Shown here piece by piece: positions 15,061 to 23,385 of a stretch of DNA of 32,014 nucleotides. A program made the position numbers and the translations under genes. The notes beneath the pieces are model-generated. The model was not told the DNA's origin, did not search any database, and saw only the letters and a list, made by a program, of their open reading frames with translations. This DNA is from Rhodoferax sp. (GTDB lineage Bacteria > Pseudomonadota > Gammaproteobacteria > Burkholderiales > Burkholderiaceae_C), in the NCBI GenBank assembly GCA_018061265.1, contig JAGOUM010000038.1, positions 1-32,014 of the forward strand, given 5' to 3'. Within the stretch, counting starts at the first letter, position 1. Every line of letters starts with the position of its first letter.

Positions 15061-16974
15061 ATGAAAACCACGCCTTTGATTGTCCTTAAATTGTCAGCCT
15101 TGAGCATTGCTGTCGGCATGACGCTCGCCGCTTGCGGCGGCAATGACGACCCGGCAAGCTTGACTTCGGTCGAGTTTACCGATACGCCAGTGCCCAGCAG
15201 CGATGCGGATATGTTGAAGACACAATCGTCGTCCAAGGCGATTTTTAAGTACTCGGATGGCACCAGCAAAGAATATCCACTGAGCTACACCAGCCTGTTC
15301 AAGAACACCGATGCAATCAGCACGGTGGGCAGCACCAAGTACGCCGCAGCGCAACTGTTTGACGTCAATATGAGTCCCATCATTGACCCCAACGGCGACC
15401 CGGTGGTGGCAGAAACGGCCGACTCCAACAGCCTGTTGAAGGTGGGCAGCAAACTGTTCCTGGTCAATCATTGGGAGTACGACAACATTCTGGCCAATGG
15501 CCAACAAGCTTACAAGGTGGCCAACTGGTACAGCCGCATGCCCATGAGCATGAGTCTGTCAGAGATTTCCCAGGGCAGTGACGGCAAGCTCAGTGTCAAA
15601 AGTCAAAAACCAGTGGACTTCTCCAGCGTGAACGGCGGCTGGATCTTCTGCTTTGGTTCACAAACGCCCTGGAACACTCACCTCGGGGGCGAAGAGGACT
15701 ATGACCTTTACTATGTGCCCGGTGAAAAGGCCTACACCACCACGACGGCCGGACTGAAGGCCATGACCGAGGTGTATTTCAAGAACACCAAAACGGCCAA
15801 TCCTTACCACTATGGTTACGCCACCGAAGTGGCGGTCAAGGAAGATGGGACCTACGGCGTCACCAAGCACTATGAAATGGGTCGCGGAACCTGGGAAATG
15901 GCCATCTACGCCAAGGACGGCAAGACCGCCTTTTTTGGTGACGATGGCTCTTATTCCGGCATGTTCATGTTTGTGGGTAACAAGGCCAACGACCCCAAGG
16001 CCGGCGGCAGCATTTATGCGGCCAAATGGACCCAAACCTCGGCAGACGGTAGCAATGCCGACACGACGGCCAACATCACATGGATCAAACTCGGCAGTGC
16101 CACATACGACGAAGTCAAGGCGCTGGTTGACAGCGGTCTAACGATTGGCGACATTTTCGAAACCTCGCTGACCGCCAAAGACGGCTTTGTGCCTACCCGC
16201 GCTGGCTCGGCCGAGACCATCTGGCTCAAACTCAAGCCCGGCATGGAAAAGGCAGCGGCATACCTCGAAACACGTCGCTACGCTGCCTACTTGGGTGCAA
16301 CCACCGAATTCACCAAAGGCGAGGGTGTGGCCATCAACCACGCTGACAAGAAGATGTACTACGCTTTGAGCTATATCCAGGGCTCGATGCTCGCAAATGA
16401 CGGCGGGCCGGTCGACCATATCAAGGTTAAAGGCAACAATGCTGGTGCCACGATGACATTTGACATGGCAAGTGCCGTCAAAGACACAGCCGGTGGCGCT
16501 ATTGCCTCCGACTACGTGCCGACCAAAGGCCACATCGAAGACAAGCTGCTGGGTCGTCCGATCACCGCAGACGCCAAAGGCAACACTGCCGATCCGGCCT
16601 ATACCGCCAACACCGACAACGTGTTCTTCTCGGAGAAGCTGCGTACCCTGTTCATTGGTGAAGACTCTGGCACACACGTCAACAACTTTGTCTGGGCCTA
16701 CAACGTTGATACCAAAAAGCTCAGCCGGGTTTTGAGCGTTGCTGCCGGGGCCGAGTCCACCGGCCTGCAAGTCGCGGAGGATATGAACGGTTATGCCTAC
16801 ATCATGAGCAATAACCAGCATCAAGGCGACTGGCTGAGCAGCCAGCCGGCGGCACTGACCACAAGTCTGAAAGCCAAGGCGCAAGAGCTGTATGGCGCAA
16901 ACAAATATGGCACCCTGAACTATTACCTGCAAGCCGATGTGGGTTACATCGGTGGCATGCCAGCGGTCAGGTAA
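15061..16974 (+). CDS. phoX: PhoX-family alkaline phosphatase lipoprotein, copy 1
   Basis: A 637-residue member of the PhoX/DUF839 family (PF05787), monomeric Ca/Fe phosphatases acting on many phosphomonoesters. The family block TPWNTHLGGEEDYD follows FCFGSQ (about 196-215); others are YHYGYATEVAVK, KHYEMGRGTWEM, ETRRYAAYLGATTEFTKGEGVAIN, NVFFSEKLRTLFIGEDSGTHVNNFVWAYN and the terminal SNNQHQGDW...GGMPAVR. The N-terminus is a Sec-type lipoprotein signal (LAAC, then GGNDD) without a twin arginine, whereas classical PhoX uses Tat. A CAGGAG ribosome binding site is at 15045-15050. The next gene encodes a diheme cytochrome; the same pair recurs in inverted order downstream. Confidence 0.88.
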   Translation: MKTTPLIVLKLSALSIAVGMTLAACGGNDDPASLTSVEFTDTPVPSSDADMLKTQSSSKAIFKYSDGTSKEYPLSYTSLFKNTDAISTVGSTKYAAAQLFDVNMSPIIDPNGDPVVAETADSNSLLKVGSKLFLVNHWEYDNILANGQQAYKVANWYSRMPMSMSLSEISQGSDGKLSVKSQKPVDFSSVNGGWIFCFGSQTPWNTHLGGEEDYDLYYVPGEKAYTTTTAGLKAMTEVYFKNTKTANPYHYGYATEVAVKEDGTYGVTKHYEMGRGTWEMAIYAKDGKTAFFGDDGSYSGMFMFVGNKANDPKAGGSIYAAKWTQTSADGSNADTTANITWIKLGSATYDEVKALVDSGLTIGDIFETSLTAKDGFVPTRAGSAETIWLKLKPGMEKAAAYLETRRYAAYLGATTEFTKGEGVAINHADKKMYYALSYIQGSMLANDGGPVDHIKVKGNNAGATMTFDMASAVKDTAGGAIASDYVPTKGHIEDKLLGRPITADAKGNTADPAYTANTDNVFFSEKLRTLFIGEDSGTHVNNFVWAYNVDTKKLSRVLSVAAGAESTGLQVAEDMNGYAYIMSNNQHQGDWLSSQPAALTTSLKAKAQELYGANKYGTLNYYLQADVGYIGGMPAVR

Positions 16975-16980
16975 AAAACC

Positions 16981-17008
16981 GTGCGGCAAGAGCCGCACTT
17001 TCTTGTTT
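16981..17008 (+). terminator. Rho-independent terminator after phoX1
   Basis: GTGCGGC (16981-16987), loop AAGA, GCCGCAC (16992-16998), then TTTCTTGTTT. It starts 7 bases after the phoX1 stop. The next gene would be reached by partial read-through or its own promoter. Confidence 0.8.
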
Positions 17009-17010
17009 CC

Positions 17011-17099
17011 AGGGTGGCTGCTCGGGCCACCCTGTGCTGTGAAAGCCGTCTCGCCAACAAAAAGGCGGGTCGACTTTCACAGGGTCTTGGTGACCCGCC
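17011..17099 (+). ncRNA. structured leader with mutually exclusive hairpins before cytochrome gene
   Basis: After the terminator is a perfect 8-bp hairpin (17011-17018 with 17026-17033). Then TGTGAAAG (17038-17045) pairs with CTTTCACA (17074-17081), enclosing CTCGCC/GGCGGG, so 17038-17081 folds as one long stem with loop AACAAAAA. GGCGGGTC (17064-17071), part of that stem, is also fully complementary to GACCCGCC (17092-17099). The two folds compete, or form an H-type pseudoknot if only the outer stem stays. The cytochrome ATG is 17 bases further on. No known riboswitch class is recognised. Confidence 0.45.
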
Positions 17100-17115
17100 C
17101 TGATCGTTCGAAAAC

Positions 17116-19152
17116 ATGAATCACATTTTCAGTTCCTGGCTGCTTCCCGCGGGCACCATGGTGTGCAGCCTGCCCTTCTTTTTTGTCGCTTGTGGCGGCG
17201 GCAGTGGTGGCACAGCGAGTGCGCCTGTTGTACCCGCTGCGGTGGCCAATGTCGCACTGATCGGCGACACCATCGACCGGGGTACCTTCGCCAACCCGCA
17301 CGCACATATCCCGGCACAGTGTTACATCGAAACCAGCCACGGTGCACAAAATGCCTGTTTGTTCTGCCACACCGATGGGGTTTCAGATCTGAAGCTGGGC
17401 AATAACAATCCGATGGCCGGCGGCAACCCGAATGTTGGCAACCTGCAGGCAAGTTATGCGTTTGGCGTGTTGCGTTACCCCTACGTGGTCAATTCAAGCA
17501 TCATGCCCTGGGTCAACACCTTGCAACCCGGGATATTGCGCGCGGCTGTTGAAGCAGCGGGCCATAAGCCTGGCACTTGGGACATGCAAAGTTATATTCG
17601 CCAGGACAACTGGCGCGCGGCGTTTGCCCAGCGCCCGGGCTCGGTGAAGGATTGGGATACAAAAGTCAACTCACCCTGGCGCTTGTTCCCGGCTTTGTCC
17701 CCAGACGATCTGCCGGCCAAAACGGATGGTTTTTTGCGCAGCACGGTGGAGCAGCGTGGCTACTTTAACGACGGGCTGGGCTGGAATACGGGCTGGCGTT
17801 CGGTCAACTTCATGCCCTACGGCATCTTTACGCCCCTGGCCGGCAGCGTCTCTGGCATTTACATCCGTTTGCCTGACACCTTTATGAAGAACTCGGCTGG
17901 TGAGTTTGACCTGGGCGCCTACAAGGCCAACCTGGACCGGGTGGAGCGCAACATTCAGGACCGACTGACCGGTGAAACCCGTTACAGCGGTGCGGCATCA
18001 TCGGTGCAGATTGTCCGGGGTCAATACCCGATCGGAACAGAGTTCGCCCATCCTCTGCACTATGTGGACGTTGCTGCTGACGGGCAAAACAGCAGCGTCA
18101 GTTCGTACCCCGGCAGTCGTGCGCGGAGGGTGAAAGAGATTCGCTGGATGGTCAAATCCCAGGACTGGTACCCTGATGAATTTGGCATGTCTCTCAAGGA
18201 CGAAGGCGCGCCGGTTTACGCCAGCCGCGACCAGGGCTGGATAGAAAACGGAGTGGGATGGATTTTGGGCGGCTGGATAGAGAACGCCAACGGCGACTTG
18301 CGGCCACAAACGCCCTCAGAACTGACCCAGTGTGTCGGTTGCCACTCGGGCAATGTGCGTCAGTCGGACGTGGGTCAACATGCCACCTACACCTCAGGGG
18401 TGGGCAACACCATCGATTCCACCTGGGCCATGGGACGCAAGTTCGCCGGCGACGCGGGCTGGCAAGAGATGAATTACCTGGGTTACCGGGCCAACCTGCA
18501 GGCAGGTGAGGCTGCAACCCCAGGAGATCTGACGGTGGCAGAACCGGTCAATCGCCAGCTCAACAGGGGCGAATTCCGTGTTTTCCTGGACTATGTGGTG
18601 GGTGCATCGCTGTATGGCGACATGCCCGATACGGTGGAGGGGTATTTGGCCAGCCAAATAACCCGCGCCCGGGGGTACGAAGCTGACTGGCCGGAACTGA
18701 AATCTGCCGTGGCGCAGCATGATGCGGCTGGGATAAAAGCCGTGCAGGCGCAGCGGCTGAGTTTGATGCGAGCATTTACCGCACGCGGCGCGCATCTGAA
18801 TGAGGCTGGCACGATTCGGCCCGAGCTGTTTTTGCCGACTCGCCTCAATGCACTGGCCGGTGCATCGCGCTATCGTCAGGTGGTGGTCACGCAACGCTAC
18901 GACTATGGCAAGGACGTGTTCCCCGAGACGCCGTTCACACTGCGCTACTTTCGCACAGCGGATGTTACCTACACCCACCAGGACGGCTCAGCTTACAAGC
19001 TGGGCGAAGTCATCACTGATCGACCCATCAACAACACCGTGGGTGACTTTGCGTATGGCATGGGCACCGAGCCAACACTGATCGATGAGGCTTTGCCGTT
19101 TTTGCAGGGGGGCACTTTTTTGCGCAACTATGTACCATTGCTCAAACCCTAG
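17116..19152 (+). CDS. diheme c-type cytochrome lipoprotein, copy 1 (paired with phoX1)
   Basis: A 678-residue exported protein with two CxxCH heme-binding motifs, CLFCH (81-85) and CVGCH (406-410), and a signal peptide ending VAC (Cys26) then GGGSGG. It is far larger than ordinary cytochrome c and does not match a named family I recognise. Conserved with its paralogue at 19184-21223: HIPAQCYIETSHGAQNAC.FCH, SYIRQDNW, NFMPYGIFTP..GSVSGIYIRLP, GTEFAHPLHYVDVAADG, RVKEIR and ASRYRQVVVTQRY. It lies directly after phoX1, so a redox role connected with phosphate-ester metabolism is possible but unproven. Ribosome binding site is poor; the structured leader may control translation. Confidence 0.82.
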   Translation: MNHIFSSWLLPAGTMVCSLPFFFVACGGGSGGTASAPVVPAAVANVALIGDTIDRGTFANPHAHIPAQCYIETSHGAQNACLFCHTDGVSDLKLGNNNPMAGGNPNVGNLQASYAFGVLRYPYVVNSSIMPWVNTLQPGILRAAVEAAGHKPGTWDMQSYIRQDNWRAAFAQRPGSVKDWDTKVNSPWRLFPALSPDDLPAKTDGFLRSTVEQRGYFNDGLGWNTGWRSVNFMPYGIFTPLAGSVSGIYIRLPDTFMKNSAGEFDLGAYKANLDRVERNIQDRLTGETRYSGAASSVQIVRGQYPIGTEFAHPLHYVDVAADGQNSSVSSYPGSRARRVKEIRWMVKSQDWYPDEFGMSLKDEGAPVYASRDQGWIENGVGWILGGWIENANGDLRPQTPSELTQCVGCHSGNVRQSDVGQHATYTSGVGNTIDSTWAMGRKFAGDAGWQEMNYLGYRANLQAGEAATPGDLTVAEPVNRQLNRGEFRVFLDYVVGASLYGDMPDTVEGYLASQITRARGYEADWPELKSAVAQHDAAGIKAVQAQRLSLMRAFTARGAHLNEAGTIRPELFLPTRLNALAGASRYRQVVVTQRYDYGKDVFPETPFTLRYFRTADVTYTHQDGSAYKLGEVITDRPINNTVGDFAYGMGTEPTLIDEALPFLQGGTFLRNYVPLLKP

Positions 19153-19183
19153 GCTCTGGCTTGGTGGCGCCTTGCACGGCTTT

Positions 19184-21223
19184 TCATTTGTTCTCAAACC
19201 TTAGTGGCGTGCTTAACAGCGGCACATACCTGGGGTTGTAGGTGCCACCCTGTGCAAAGTCGCTTTTCTCGTCGATCAGAGTAGGCACGTTGCCCACCAA
19301 ATAAATGTCAGCCGCCGGGTTGCTGCGGTGCACCGAGCGGTCGGTGATGACTTCGCCTTGGTGATAGGTTTGCCCGTCCAGGTGTGTAAAGGAGTTCAGG
19401 CTGTCGCGCAGGTAGGTGAAGTTGACCGGAGTCGTGGGAAACACGTCCTTGCCCAGGTGATATCGCTGGCTCACCACCACCTGACGGTAGCGCGATGCTC
19501 CGGCCAGTGCATCAGTCATTGGCGGGTACAACAGGGCACCGCGCACCCGGCCATGCGCATTCAGATGCTCGCCACGCGCCGTCAGGTCGCGCATCAGGCG
19601 CTGGCGCAGCGTTTGCGACTCGGTAAACGCTTGTGGGCTGCGGGTATTGATGGTGGGCCAATCCGCTGAGTAGCCGCGCTGCGTGCGGATGGTTTGCGCC
19701 AGATACCGCTCAATGGCAGCCGGCATGTCACCATACAGACTGGCACCCACCACGTTGTCCAGAAAGTAACGCAATTCGCCCTTGCCTTCGCCCCGATTGA
19801 ATGGGTCGCCCATTTTGGCCTGCCCTGGGGTGGCCTGAGCGCTGGTATTGGCAACAGCCTGATAGCCGAGATAGTCCATCTCTCTCCAGCCAGCTGAACC
19901 TGGCCACTTGCGGGCCATGGCCCAAGTGCTGTCCACCGTGTTTCCAGTCCCCGAGGTGAAGCTTGGGGACTGTTCCGTGCGCACGACGCCACTGTGGCAG
20001 CCAATACACTGGGTTAACTCCTGCGGGGTTTGTGGGCGCAAGCTGCCGAGTGCGTCTTCAATATAGCCTGCCAGGTACCAGCCGACCCCGTTGTCTACCC
20101 AGCCCTGGGTGGCATGGCCATAGACGGGCAAACCTTCTTCTTTCTCACCGGGGCGGAAGTCTGCATGGTGAAAGTCCTTCCATTTCATCATGTAGCGAAT
20201 TTCCTTCACGCGCTGCGCGCGGGTGCCCGGAAATCGGCTGATGTCGGGGCGGCTACCGTCAGCAGCCACGTCGACATAGTGAAGTGGGTGGGCAAATTCG
20301 GTGCCGACCGGATATTCACCACGGCGTAGCGGTACCTTGTGAGCTTGGCCAGTGAACCGTTGCCCGTCTGCCGGGGTCAAGCGGTCCTGAATAGCGCGCT
20401 CCAGCAGGTCCAAGTTGCGCTGGTACACCCCCAGGTTGAACTGCCCGCTGGCATCACGCATAAAGGCTTGCGGCAGGCGAATGTAAATGCCCGAGACACT
20501 GCCGGTCATGGGCGTGAAGATGCCGTAAGGCATGAAATTGACCGCTCGCCAGCCGGTCAGCCAACCGGCATCGTCCTTGAAATAACCGCGCGAGGCCTGC
20601 GGGCTGCGCACAAAGCCGTCAGCCTGCGCGGGCAGGTCAGCCGGAGCCAGGCCGGGAAACAATCGCATCGGATGGTTGACCGCACTGTCCCAGTCTTTGG
20701 CGCTGCCCGGGCGCTGGGAAAAAGCGGCGCTCCAGTTGTCCTGGCGCACATAGCTGGCCACCTCGGAGGCTCCCCAAGCATGTGGGTCTTGCCCCAGCGC
20801 CCGCACGGCGGCCAACAGTTTTTCTGGCTTCAGGGTGTTTTCCCAGGGGTTGACCACTGAGAGTGGCTCAAAGGGCCGGTGCGGCGCAAAGCTGTATTCA
20901 AGTTGCAGATTGCCCAGGCGGGGCTCAGCCCCCGCCTGTGGCAGGTTGTTGCCCAGGCCCAGCTCGTAAACGCCGTTGGTGTGGCAGAACTGGCAGGCGT
21001 TTTGCGCACCGTGCGAGGTTTCGATGTAGCACTGCGCCGGAATGTGCGAATACGGATTGTCGAATTGCGCCGGATTGAAAAAGTCGCCCACCAAAGCGTG
21101 CGCCGAGCCGCCTGTGTTGCCTTTGGCACCTGGCAAGGCAGTCACGCATGCGGTTAGCACCACTGCTGCGCTGGCGACACCCAGAATTGGCCAGACCAGC
21201 GGCTTACTGTTTGATTGTTTCAC
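19184..21223 (-). CDS. diheme c-type cytochrome lipoprotein, copy 2 (paired with phoX2)
   Basis: 679 residues, paralogue of the preceding gene and convergent with it (31 bp between stops). Heme motifs CQFCH (77-81) and CIGCH (406-410) lie at nearly the same positions as in copy 1. Signal peptide ends LTAC (Cys26), followed by VTALPG rather than the GG-acidic tail. The GTG start at 21223 has AGAGGAT about 7 bases upstream on the minus strand. It follows phoX2 after a strong hairpin terminator, as copy 1 follows phoX1. Function unknown; the two Cys-x-x-Cys-His sites and export are the only firm facts. Confidence 0.82.
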   Translation of the reverse strand: MKQSNSKPLVWPILGVASAAVVLTACVTALPGAKGNTGGSAHALVGDFFNPAQFDNPYSHIPAQCYIETSHGAQNACQFCHTNGVYELGLGNNLPQAGAEPRLGNLQLEYSFAPHRPFEPLSVVNPWENTLKPEKLLAAVRALGQDPHAWGASEVASYVRQDNWSAAFSQRPGSAKDWDSAVNHPMRLFPGLAPADLPAQADGFVRSPQASRGYFKDDAGWLTGWRAVNFMPYGIFTPMTGSVSGIYIRLPQAFMRDASGQFNLGVYQRNLDLLERAIQDRLTPADGQRFTGQAHKVPLRRGEYPVGTEFAHPLHYVDVAADGSRPDISRFPGTRAQRVKEIRYMMKWKDFHHADFRPGEKEEGLPVYGHATQGWVDNGVGWYLAGYIEDALGSLRPQTPQELTQCIGCHSGVVRTEQSPSFTSGTGNTVDSTWAMARKWPGSAGWREMDYLGYQAVANTSAQATPGQAKMGDPFNRGEGKGELRYFLDNVVGASLYGDMPAAIERYLAQTIRTQRGYSADWPTINTRSPQAFTESQTLRQRLMRDLTARGEHLNAHGRVRGALLYPPMTDALAGASRYRQVVVSQRYHLGKDVFPTTPVNFTYLRDSLNSFTHLDGQTYHQGEVITDRSVHRSNPAADIYLVGNVPTLIDEKSDFAQGGTYNPRYVPLLSTPLRFENK

Positions 21224-21276
21224 CGTCTTATCCTCTTGCTTGAATACTTCAAATTAAGGAGCTCCCTCCCCATATA

Positions 21277-21311
21277 GAAAAAGGGCTAGCCTCTGAAAAG
21301 ACTAGCCCTTT
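21277..21311 (-). terminator. Rho-independent terminator after phoX2
   Basis: A perfect 10-bp stem AAAGGGCTAG / CTAGCCCTTT (21280-21289 with 21302-21311). On the minus strand it is followed by TTTTTC. It sits between phoX2 and its downstream cytochrome, mirroring the terminator after phoX1. Confidence 0.8.
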
Positions 21312-21331
21312 GGGCTGGTAGCTGTTAACGC

Positions 21332-23224
21332 TTAGCGTATGGCAGGCATGCCACCCAGGTAACCCACCGGCGCGTTGAACTTGTCAATCTTGGCCGACAG
21401 CGCCGCCTTCAGGTCGGCCGGCACTGATGACGGCAGGTCACCCCAATGCTGGTTGTTGGCCATGATGTAGGCGTGACCGTTCAGGTTGTCCAGCACCTGC
21501 AGACCCGTGTTTTCAGCACCTGCGGCTGAGCTCAGGATGCGGGTGAGTTTTTTGGTGTCAACGTTGTAGGCCCACAGGTAATTGTTGACGTGCTCCCCCG
21601 AGTCTTCGCCAATGAACAGCGTGCGCATCTTTTCCGAGAAAAACACGTTGTCGGTGTTGGCAACTTTGCCCTCAGCGGCGGTGTTGCCCTTGGCATCCGG
21701 CGCTTTGAGCGGCTCACCCAGCAATGCGGACTCCACATACATGTTCACCGCCACATAGTTAGACGAAATGGCCGCGCCCTTGGCGTCCATCTGGCCGCCC
21801 TTCATGTCCAGGCTATAGGTCGCGCCAGCGCTGTTTTTGGCCAGGCGAATGTGATCAACCGGCTCGCCGGTCATGCTGGTCATGCTGTCGCGAATGGACG
21901 AAATGGCCATGTACAGGCGCTTGTCTTTGTCGTTGACGGCCACGCCTTCCATTTTGGTGAACTCGGTGGTGGCACCCATCAAGGCGGCCATGCGGCGGGT
22001 TTCGAGGAAGGCAGCCGCCTTTTCCTGGCCTGGGTTAACTTTCAGGCACTCGTCAGCGGTGGAGCCGCTGCGCACCCGGGTGTAACCGGCTTCGCAGGCG
22101 CCGTTTTTGGGTTGCACAGCCGAGAAAATCTTGTAGAAAGTACTGCTGTCAGCCAGCGCCTTGATCTCGGTGCTGTTGCCGTGGCCCAGCTTGACCCACT
22201 TGAGGTTGGCGCGGCCACCGTCTTTGTCAGAGGTTTGCTCCCACTTGGCGGCGTAGATGGTGCCAGCGTCGAGCTTGCCCGGCTGGTCGGCAACAAACAT
22301 GGCCATCAGACCGTGGGTTCCGTCGTCACCAAAGTACACCGTTTTGCTGTCGGGCATGATCTTGCCCATTTCCCAAGTGCCACGGCCCATGGCGTAGTGC
22401 TTGGTGACCTGGGTGCTGCCATCGGGCTTGACCGCCACTTCGTTCAAATAGCCGTAGTGGTAGCGGTTAGCCAGCTTTTCGCCCTTGAAATACAGGTCGG
22501 TCATGGCTTGCAGACCGGCGGAGGTCTTGGTGTGATCCTTGGTCAGCGGGTTGAACTGCAGGTCGTAATCTTCTTCAGACCCCAGATGGGTGTTCCAGGG
22601 GGTTTGTGAGCCAAAGCACGGAATCCACAAGCCGCCCACGGCAGAAAAATCGATCGGGCGCTGTTTGAGCAGACTCATCTGGCCAGAGTCATTCTGCTTG
22701 AGCTCAGACAACAGCATGCCCATGGGCGCGCGGGCATGCCAGTCTTTCACCTTGGTACCCACCGAGCCATCCGACAACAACCAGTCGTATTCAAGGTGCG
22801 TCACCATGAACAGCTTGTCGCCCACTTGCAGCAGGCTATTGGCATCAGGGGTCTCGGCCACCAGAGGTTTGCCCTTGGGGTCCATCAGGGGTTCCATCTT
22901 GTAGTTGTAGAGCTGACCGGCCGGGTGCATCTTGCCGCCGACTTCGCTGGTGGCATCTTTCAACGAGAACAAGGTGTTGTAGCTCAAGGGATACGTCTTG
23001 ACGCTGCCGTCCACGTAAGTCACCTTGACCGACGAGTCTGTGTAGGTCTTGCTCATTTTGTCGATTTCGGTCGCCACAGGCGCAGCGGTTTCGGTGAAAT
23101 CAACACGCTTCACGGCAGCCGTACCGGCACCGCCGCCGGTGGCACAGCCACCCAACATCAGCGCGGTGGCAGTCGCCGCGGCGCTCAAGGAAAAATAAGC
23201 TTGACGAGAGAAAAACATAAACAC
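21332..23224 (-). CDS. phoX: PhoX-family alkaline phosphatase lipoprotein, copy 2
   Basis: 630 residues, paralogue of the PhoX at 15061-16974 along its whole length. Shared blocks: FTETAAPV, YPLSYNTLFSLKDA, ETPDANSLLQVGDKLF, CFGSQTPWNTHLGSEEDYDL, YHYGYLNEVAVKPDG, KHYAMGRGTWEMG, TTEFTKMEGVAVND, NVFFSEKMRTLFIGEDSGEHVNNYLWAYN, AGAENTGLQV and GGMPAIR. The signal peptide ends in the lipobox LGGC (MFMFFSRQAYFSLSAAATATALMLGGC) and has no RR pair. One insertion relative to copy 1 carries CEAGYTRVRSGSTADECL, a probable disulfide loop. AGGAG precedes the ATG on the minus strand. Under its own Pho box. Confidence 0.88.
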   Translation of the reverse strand: MFMFFSRQAYFSLSAAATATALMLGGCATGGGAGTAAVKRVDFTETAAPVATEIDKMSKTYTDSSVKVTYVDGSVKTYPLSYNTLFSLKDATSEVGGKMHPAGQLYNYKMEPLMDPKGKPLVAETPDANSLLQVGDKLFMVTHLEYDWLLSDGSVGTKVKDWHARAPMGMLLSELKQNDSGQMSLLKQRPIDFSAVGGLWIPCFGSQTPWNTHLGSEEDYDLQFNPLTKDHTKTSAGLQAMTDLYFKGEKLANRYHYGYLNEVAVKPDGSTQVTKHYAMGRGTWEMGKIMPDSKTVYFGDDGTHGLMAMFVADQPGKLDAGTIYAAKWEQTSDKDGGRANLKWVKLGHGNSTEIKALADSSTFYKIFSAVQPKNGACEAGYTRVRSGSTADECLKVNPGQEKAAAFLETRRMAALMGATTEFTKMEGVAVNDKDKRLYMAISSIRDSMTSMTGEPVDHIRLAKNSAGATYSLDMKGGQMDAKGAAISSNYVAVNMYVESALLGEPLKAPDAKGNTAAEGKVANTDNVFFSEKMRTLFIGEDSGEHVNNYLWAYNVDTKKLTRILSSAAGAENTGLQVLDNLNGHAYIMANNQHWGDLPSSVPADLKAALSAKIDKFNAPVGYLGGMPAIR

Positions 23225-23244
23225 TCCTGAGGATAGAACGGCGC

Positions 23245-23278
23245 ATTATTTCGTTGTCATGTGTCAATTTTTTGACAA
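23245..23278 (-). promoter_or_regulatory. Pho box and -10 upstream of phoX2
   Basis: On the minus strand TTGTCAA-AAAA-TTGACAC (23278-23261), then exactly 10 bases, then AATAAT (23250-23245), a 5/6 match to TATAAT. The gene starts 21 bases after the -10. Confidence 0.75.
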
Positions 23279-23385
23279 TGGCGCGTCTGCCATCCGGCCG
23301 AACTCATCATCGCCCATGGTCCATTGGCTGTTTGTCCCGCGACAGCGCCATTGCCCACAGTGGCATGAAACCGGAGCCTGCGTTG

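Noticed and set aside
16138-16998. 286-codon open frame on the minus strand
   Set aside because: Antisense to phoX1 and spans its terminator; no start context and no family features.
21590-22609. 339-codon open frame on the plus strand
   Set aside because: It lies wholly antisense to phoX2, which has clear family motifs, a signal peptide and a ribosome binding site. Its composition (many His, Gly, Val) is typical of an antisense frame.
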